Source: Prostheceraeus crozeri
Taxonomy: Eukaryota; Platyhelminthes; Polycladida; Euryleptidae
Reading direction: 5' to 3'
Assembly: GCA_907163375.1 (NCBI GenBank)
Contig: CAJQUW010007896.1
Coordinates: 1 to 64,000, forward strand
DNA: 64,000 bases
Within the stretch, counting starts at the first letter, position 1; the number at the start of each line of letters is the position of its first letter. A program made the translations under genes and the position numbers. Of this stretch, positions 58,447-64,000 are shown piece after piece. The notes under the pieces were generated by a model. That model saw only the letters and a program-made list of their open reading frames with translations, made no database searches and was not told where the DNA came from.

Positions 58447-59962
58447 CAGATTGTTTCATAAAAAATGGATCACCCTTAAACATCGCCTTAACTTCAACTT
58501 TGTCTAACTCCGCCAAACTTGAACGAATTTCTCTGAAATTTGGCAGATATGTCAGTTGTGCTTACTAATATCATTGTTGGAAATTTCAAGCATGAATATT
58601 GAGTTGTTTTCCTGTTATAGATAAAAAAGTAGTAGATAATTTGATCTTCATTTAGCAATGTTACACAAAATCATACCTCACTCTTATAAAATTACATTTG
58701 TTTCCTTTGTTATGTAATATGCTGTTCTACAAGCCAAAAGCTATCAAGCAAAACAAAAATAAAGAAAATCGGTCAATCAGAGCCAGTATAGCACCATTAT
58801 TCATCAACAATAATGTAACTGCTACATGTGATTAACTGGACTTCATGTTCCATGGCTTCCTGACTTAGTTGCGGTGGTGTTGTCAGCACTCCTGATTGCT
58901 TTCAGCTAGAAATCTATCTCTTACCGGTTGAAAACAATACAAAGCACAAATGAACAATAACGAGATCGCATTCACAAAAGGCAAAGTGTCAGCCTTGCTA
59001 GAACTAGGGTTTTCTTTGCGAGCTACAAGCAAGCGACTAAATGTCCCTTACACAAATGTGCATCGATGGCATATTGATGATTTTCGACTCTATCGTAAAG
59101 AGGGCTCTGGCCGTCCACGCAAAACATCCAAACGTAGAGACCGCCTAATTTTGAGATTTGTTAAAGTTGATCCAAGTCTCTCGTTAACTGAGATGGCTGC
59201 ACTAGACTCGTCTATTTCTAAGTCCACTATTCGTAGAAGAATTATTGAGTCGAATTTCAAGAGCTGTTAGAGGCCCTCTCAGATCGAATTATCAGATCAG
59301 CATACAAAAAGACGTCTCAGATGGGCAATGAGTCATTGTCACTGGCGAAATCAATGGGATCGGGTTGTCTGGTCTGATGAGGCATCAATCCATCTGAAGG
59401 ATAGTGATGGTCGATTGAGATTATGGATAAAATCTGATCAGGAAATTCCGAGACATTTACATCGTCCCCCGGGTACAAAGTGGTGCGACTCTACTGATTT
59501 GGGCTGGCATTTGGACCAATGGCCGCTCTGAACTTCACATGCAGCAAGGAACCATGAATTCTGAACGCTATGTGAATGTTTTACGAATGAACATTGGCCA
59601 AATGACAGATCAACTTGGTGATTCATCGACTTGGTTCGTCGTTCACTGCTACCTACAGATGGCGTATCACAACTTACATTGTACGTCACTGTTAAAAAGA
59701 GAGTGGAGAAAGTTAGATCAGTCAAAAATCAAAGATATCATCGAATCAATGCCTAGACGAATTGGTAATGTCATTGACAATAAGGGTAGGGCCACAAAAT
59801 ATTAGCTTCTTAAGAACCGTTACTGTATCATAGCTTATCAGATTATATAAGGACATTTAAATATATTAGGGACATGAAATAACATGAAAAATGCTTTCTG
59901 TATCATACTTATGTTTTATTTAGTCAAATTTTAGGATGATCCACTTTTTATGAAACGGACTG
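58447..59962 (+). mobile_element. decayed Tc1/mariner-like element
   Basis: The left end CAGATTGTTTCATAAAAAATGG and the right end, reversed, CAGTCCGTTTCATAAAAAGTGG are flanked by TA (58445-58446, 59963-59964). It is 1516 bp long with a broken transposase gene. Confidence 0.88.
58950..59805 (+). pseudogene. Tc1/mariner-type transposase pseudogene
   Basis: MNNNEIAFTKGKVSALLELG and TSKRLNVPYTNVHRWHIDD form the first HTH. EGSGRPRKTSKRRDR is the GRPR linker and STIRRRIIESNFKS the second HTH, followed by a stop. HWRNQWDRVVWSDEASIHL carries the first Asp. After frameshifts, NSERYVNVLRMNIGQM leads to STWFV, where the second Asp block should follow, but the reading jumps to sequence near LLKREWRKLDQ, so the second Asp and the Glu have been deleted. 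It ends ESMPRRIGNVIDNKGRATKY. Confidence 0.88.
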
Positions 59963-59964
59963 TA

Positions 59965-60480
59965 GAACGAGATTTATAGATGATCAAAGTAACAACAGTG
60001 TGGCTTGACTTGCATCATATGTAATACGCGATATTTTGCACGAAGAACCTGAATGACTGACAATTAATTGTTGAGCCACTGACTGTCGTGTGGTAATTGA
60101 ATACTTTCACTTGAATGTTAGTCAACGGGCAGACAATGGCGGCAAGAACAACTTCGAAGTAATTTCGATATCTATAGAGCTGATCATGAAAACAGAATGT
60201 CGAAATTCAATCGATTCTTTTGACAGCCAATCGTGTCGCACATCAATGTGCCATACATCATTCGAGAGCTTACATTATCAGCTTTAAAATGAGCTATGAT
60301 AGACTTGCATCATGTTATTGTATTTGATGAGCAGTGCTCAAAATACGAAAATTGCTTCGCTCATCTTCACATGTTTTCTCATTGAACATGTGAGGATGAT
60401 AATTATTCCGGTACGGAGAGAACGAAAATTTTCTGCGCTCTCTATTGATGTACTGGTCATCAAAATCGGTGAACTGGGAA
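59965..60480. other. no recognised feature
   Basis: AT-rich sequence with short hairpins (for example AACATGTGAGGATGA against TCATCTTCACATGTT near 60361-60399). Nothing coding is supported. Confidence 0.3.
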
Positions 60481-60878
60481 AATATTAGTGATATTGTGAA
60501 GTTATCACAAAATCATGACTCCTTTAACTGAAAATGTTATTATCTCACTTTTTCATCAAAAATGTTCATATTTAGTATCTTCAGAATCCTTGCGATGTAA
60601 GGAGTGCGAGTACGTGTATGTAAGTTTTATTCAAGTACGTTCAATAATTCTTTCTTCAAACTTCCTCAACATATCTTCTCATTACCGCGAAAGTACACAG
60701 ACATGCAAGGTGAACAATCTCCAATCACTGAAAGAGAACAAAGGCATGCCTTCGCGAATAGCTTTGTTTTGAACCGTCGTTCAACTTGCATGTTGTTTGT
60801 GTATTTTCGCGGCAATAAGAAAATATGTTGAAGTAGTTTGAAAAAGAATTTTGTGATAACTTCACAATATCACTAATG
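60481..60878. mobile_element. foldback/MITE of about 400 bp
   Basis: AATATTAGTGATATTGTGAA at 60481 and its complement ending near 60878 form the ends. Inner blocks also pair: CTCAACATATCTTCTCATTA against TAAGAAAATATGTTGAAG, and CAAAGGCATGCCTTCGCG around the centre. No coding sequence. Confidence 0.8.
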
Positions 60879-61616
60879 TTGTTTTTTCTTCCAAATTGAT
60901 AGTACTGCATTAAATTGCTGCATTACCGCTCTCATCTTTAACAATTTTTTCAGAGAAACTACTGAACGAATATTCTTGAAACTTATCATATAATATCAGT
61001 GAATTATGCTTTATATCATGTGCCATTTCCAAGGCTTTTTGTCGCATTGCACACCGTACAGCCGACAAAACAGCAATTTCGCCCCATTGCCGTAATGATT
61101 TTTTACCACGATAAGGACCGTACTAAAATAGGTTCAAATTTAAGCATCTATTTCTCAGGAACCGCAGGACCACAGGAACGTTATCTCCTCAAAAACTGAA
61201 TCTCTTGATGTAAAAATGTTCACTGTATCCTGACATTTTTGAGTTGACACTCTTTCACTATATACTTACTTACTCTACGCACTATTCTATGCAGATGATA
61301 AATGGAGAAAAAGGCGTTCGCTTTGAATGTCTTACAACCAGCAGTGAGGACAAGTTCAATGATAAATTTGTTAGAAGAAGTATCCTTCGTCTTTCAGTTT
61401 AGTGAATGCAGCCAAATATCCCTGAGGAGAATGGTAATGAACAAATCTCAAACGATGCTTGGAGAGAAATCCACAACGTCTCATCAAGGATGAATAAAGG
61501 AATTACTCAATGCGTTAATCAGCAGCGGCAGTCAGTCATCGTAATGAATTGACCATTCCAGTCCAACTAACTTAAACAAAAGCTTAAAGTTGGATTTCTA
61601 GTATGTAGTATGTACT
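60879..61616. other. no recognised feature
   Basis: AT-rich sequence; short plus-strand open frames show no family motif. Confidence 0.3.
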
Positions 61617-62714
61617 GTGCATCATGGTTGGAACTGTCCGCTGGCTCGGCCCCGGCTGCAAAGACCGGCAGGCGCAGGCGGGTTTTATTAGCGCCAGCCG
61701 ACCGGTTGAATTAATTAGACCCATGTCGAACGTTGACGACATTCAGTCTGGAATGAATTGCTCAGTCAATCATTACAACATTAAGAGCGTGTAAAAGTAA
61801 CAACATAATTTGAGAGTATCTGCATATAGTGATTGTATATATACAAATATACTGTATATATTGTCACATATAAATATTGTGAGCATTTTTTCAACAGTCA
61901 AAAAATGACTACCGTCAATTTATACATGCAGTTCAAACCGCACTTTATATGTGGGGCAGTTTCCAAAATTCTATATTCTAGCGTTTATGAATTTTGGAAG
62001 CACTGTGTATTCCTTAACCTACCTATTGTCAAATTATTCCAGATCTTGAATAATCTCACTAGATGGGATAGTTTGTATCGCTATAGAGTTTATAGATGCA
62101 ATGGATAGTGGATTGCAATACAACTTAACCTGCGGCCCCCTACTACCCGAAAATTTGACCGCTTAAAAATTTCTTGTGGAGGCGGGATATACCGTAGATA
62201 TACGCATATATTATTATTATTTCATCAATGTTATTACTATATCAATACATGCTTGGGTCATCATTTTATTTCGATTATCTGTTTTCTATTTGCTTATGTT
62301 TGATTGATTTTGAAAATGTAGTTAACATTATCATACATTTTAAAGAAGATCTACAACTCATTAGGTTAGTAAATATGTCATCACACCTATTACTGCTCAT
62401 CATACAAAACATGTTATCAAAGTGCGAATAATTTCATTGTGTGGTATCGTATTGCAATAGATAACTCTCGCTTATCCGAAGTACCGGTAGGCCTACCATT
62501 CATACATTTCATGTGTGCTATGTGGAAATTGAATAATGTCTAATGGCATAAGTTGACCAAATAAAGTCTGACGATCAAGTCCTAAACCAACCGGTGCATT
62601 GAGACGCCAACCATCGTCCTATCCCCGATCGGCCGGTTTTGAATGCGCCGGCCAACGGACCGACCCCCGTCTGACCTGTTTTGATGACACCGGCCGGTTC
62701 CAACCCTGTTGCAT
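61617..62714. mobile_element. non-autonomous element with GC-rich inverted ends
   Basis: GTGCATCATGGTTGGAACTG at the left and, reversed, ATGCAACAGGGTTGGAACCG at the right open two GC-rich arms of about 90-120 bp, rich in CCGGC/GCCGG. The 0.9-kb interior is AT-rich and non-coding. The contrast between arms and surroundings is sharp. Superfamily unknown. Confidence 0.6.
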
Positions 62715-63945
62715 CATATTGATTTCAGCAGACGTGATCAATGAACATCATAGCGACCTCCAACTCAAATGGAAAAGCTCCTGTTAACTAAGCATATCAT
62801 ATACAAGCATTGATAACAATAAGAAATCTGAATGACAAGTAATTCAGGAGATAGTGCTGATGGCGAATTATCTCGTCTTGGCAATAGAGACAAAAGGCCA
62901 TTGATGAGTTAACTCGTCATTGACTGTGAACTGTGCTTGTGACGGCTGTTTTGCTGTCTGTCATTTTGCATCATAACCTCTGTGATAAAATGCTTACACA
63001 GGTCAAACCAGGAGACTACACATTCCATATATTCGGTTTTGAGTTTAAACATCCATAGGAGTTATAAAAGCATCGTCGAAGGTAGACCACATATATAGAA
63101 TAACTCACATCATTCAACAGCATTGACATTATGCTGAAACGTGGTAATGTAAGTTATGGAATCTTTTATATTCCTATTGACACTGAGAGAAATTGAGGAT
63201 CCATGAATGAGGTTGGCTATAGACAGATGTTCTTTATAAAATACTTCATTATAGCGACTGCATTCAATCCTTGCTTTGATGCTTGAGACTGTGGGGTAGA
63301 AATCAATCATGATGAAATCCATTCGATCATTTTGAAGAGTTAAACTTTTGATAACTAAATGAACATTTAGAGAATTCAAATGATTGTCTTTAATGATAGA
63401 GAAATGTCAGGATTACGTGAATAATTTCAGAGAGGATTTTTGCAACAAAATGTTACGATTTTTGATATTTCCGCTTTGTCCTTCTTTAGCAATTATGTGT
63501 CCCAATTTTCTCTTAGGAATACATCACTGACGATGCTGAATAGAAGTCTGTCTATTGGAAATTTTGATCGGGTTCTTTATTATCCTTTTAGAGGATTTTA
63601 TTTTGGCGCCTTGATGCATATTCCTGCATGTTTGTTTTGAGGAAAATTATCGTCAAATTTCCAAAGATGCTCATTTGTCGATAACTCGCTGATCCCGAAG
63701 TAAATGCTTTAACTTCTCTCTCGTTAAATCTGCTACATAGACTTCTGTCATCTACCCAATGACCTGTAGAAATTGAGAATAAAAGATCTTTCAAAGCAGA
63801 ATGTCTCTGCATGCGACTTAGATTACAACTACTAAAAATGCAGATTACATGAACATCATAAATGTGAAGGTTTCTGATGTCATTATGACTTCATTATGAT
63901 GTGTGGTGGTGAGGGTTTGATCCGACCAATTAACACAGTCGCATG
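62715..63945. other. no recognised feature
   Basis: AT-rich sequence. Minus-strand open stretches at 63110-63379 and 63588-63812 and a plus-strand one at 63440-63640 lack any motif I can assign. Confidence 0.3.
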
Positions 63946-64000
63946 CGAGCGGCTCGTGGATCGGTTGGAAGAGCACTGGTCTAGCCAACTTGGGGTCGTA
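63946..64000 (+). repeat. possible tRNA-derived SINE start, cut by window edge
   Basis: GTGGATCGGTTGGAAGAGCA followed by CTGGTCTAGCCAACTTGGGG resembles the D-arm/A-box and anticodon arm of a tRNA-like SINE head. The B box would lie beyond 64000, so this cannot be confirmed here. Confidence 0.35.

Noticed and set aside
63946-64000. Genuine tRNA gene
   Set aside because: Only an A-box-like part is visible before the window ends and the stems do not pair well; a tRNA-derived SINE is more likely.

Overview
This is an AT-rich animal genomic window, most likely from a marine invertebrate deuterostome, and by best guess an echinoderm. Two things point there. The one recognisable host gene is a hyperpolarization-activated cyclic-nucleotide-gated (HCN) channel whose CNBD, as I remember the sea-urchin SPIH channel, shares its GIVDII...[13 protein letters not shown] stretch. 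The rest is a dense mix of DNA transposons, foldback/MITE elements and Penelope-like elements, with motifs such as TACATGTA and TAGGCCTAC common in such genomes.

Layout. The HCN gene lies on the minus strand and gives the window its frame. S5 (48598-48747), pore plus S6 (47745-47963), C-linker (26208-26354), first CNBD exon (20735-20978) and last CNBD plus C-terminal exon (16019-16662) were all placed by splice sites and reading phase. The S1-S4 exons were not found and probably lie beyond the right edge. The intron at 26355-47744 is 21 kb and is filled by mobile DNA. Near the left edge, on the plus strand, 1308-2009 looks like the last exon of an unidentified acidic, repeat-bearing protein.

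The most interesting content is a pair of related DNA transposons, A (30015-37504) and B (52078-57365). Their broken transposases have an N-terminal cysteine pattern like the RAG1 N-terminus, a DGG motif, a CxWC motif, a HLLIG motif and a C-terminal GLGxxSEQAxEAxHADF motif. This matches what I know of the N-RAG-TP elements reported from molluscs, and more broadly the RAG/Transib/CMC type of DDE recombinase. Element B has about 371-bp inverted repeats beginning CACRGTAGGGCGG, close to the RSS heptamer CACAGTG, and a 4-bp target duplication GGTT that restores the reading frame of the transposase it interrupted.

Both loci are nested. At the right, a PIF/Harbinger transposase is split by element B, which is itself split by an intact Tc1-like element (52559-53990). 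At the left, a foldback element built of about 168-bp units is split by element A, which is split in turn by an intact IS630/Tc1-mariner-like element with 217-bp inverted repeats (32304-34320) and also carries a MITE.

Elsewhere there are a pogo-like relic (3840-5944), a decayed Tc1 element (40979-42645), a decayed mariner-like element (58447-59962), a Penelope-like reverse transcriptase (22720-23590, minus), a Penelope GIY-YIG fragment (27124-27419), a LINE tail (26625-26813, minus), at least six foldback/MITE families, a minisatellite inside the HCN S5-pore intron and a 256-bp tandem duplication. No rRNA, complete tRNA or CRISPR array was seen.
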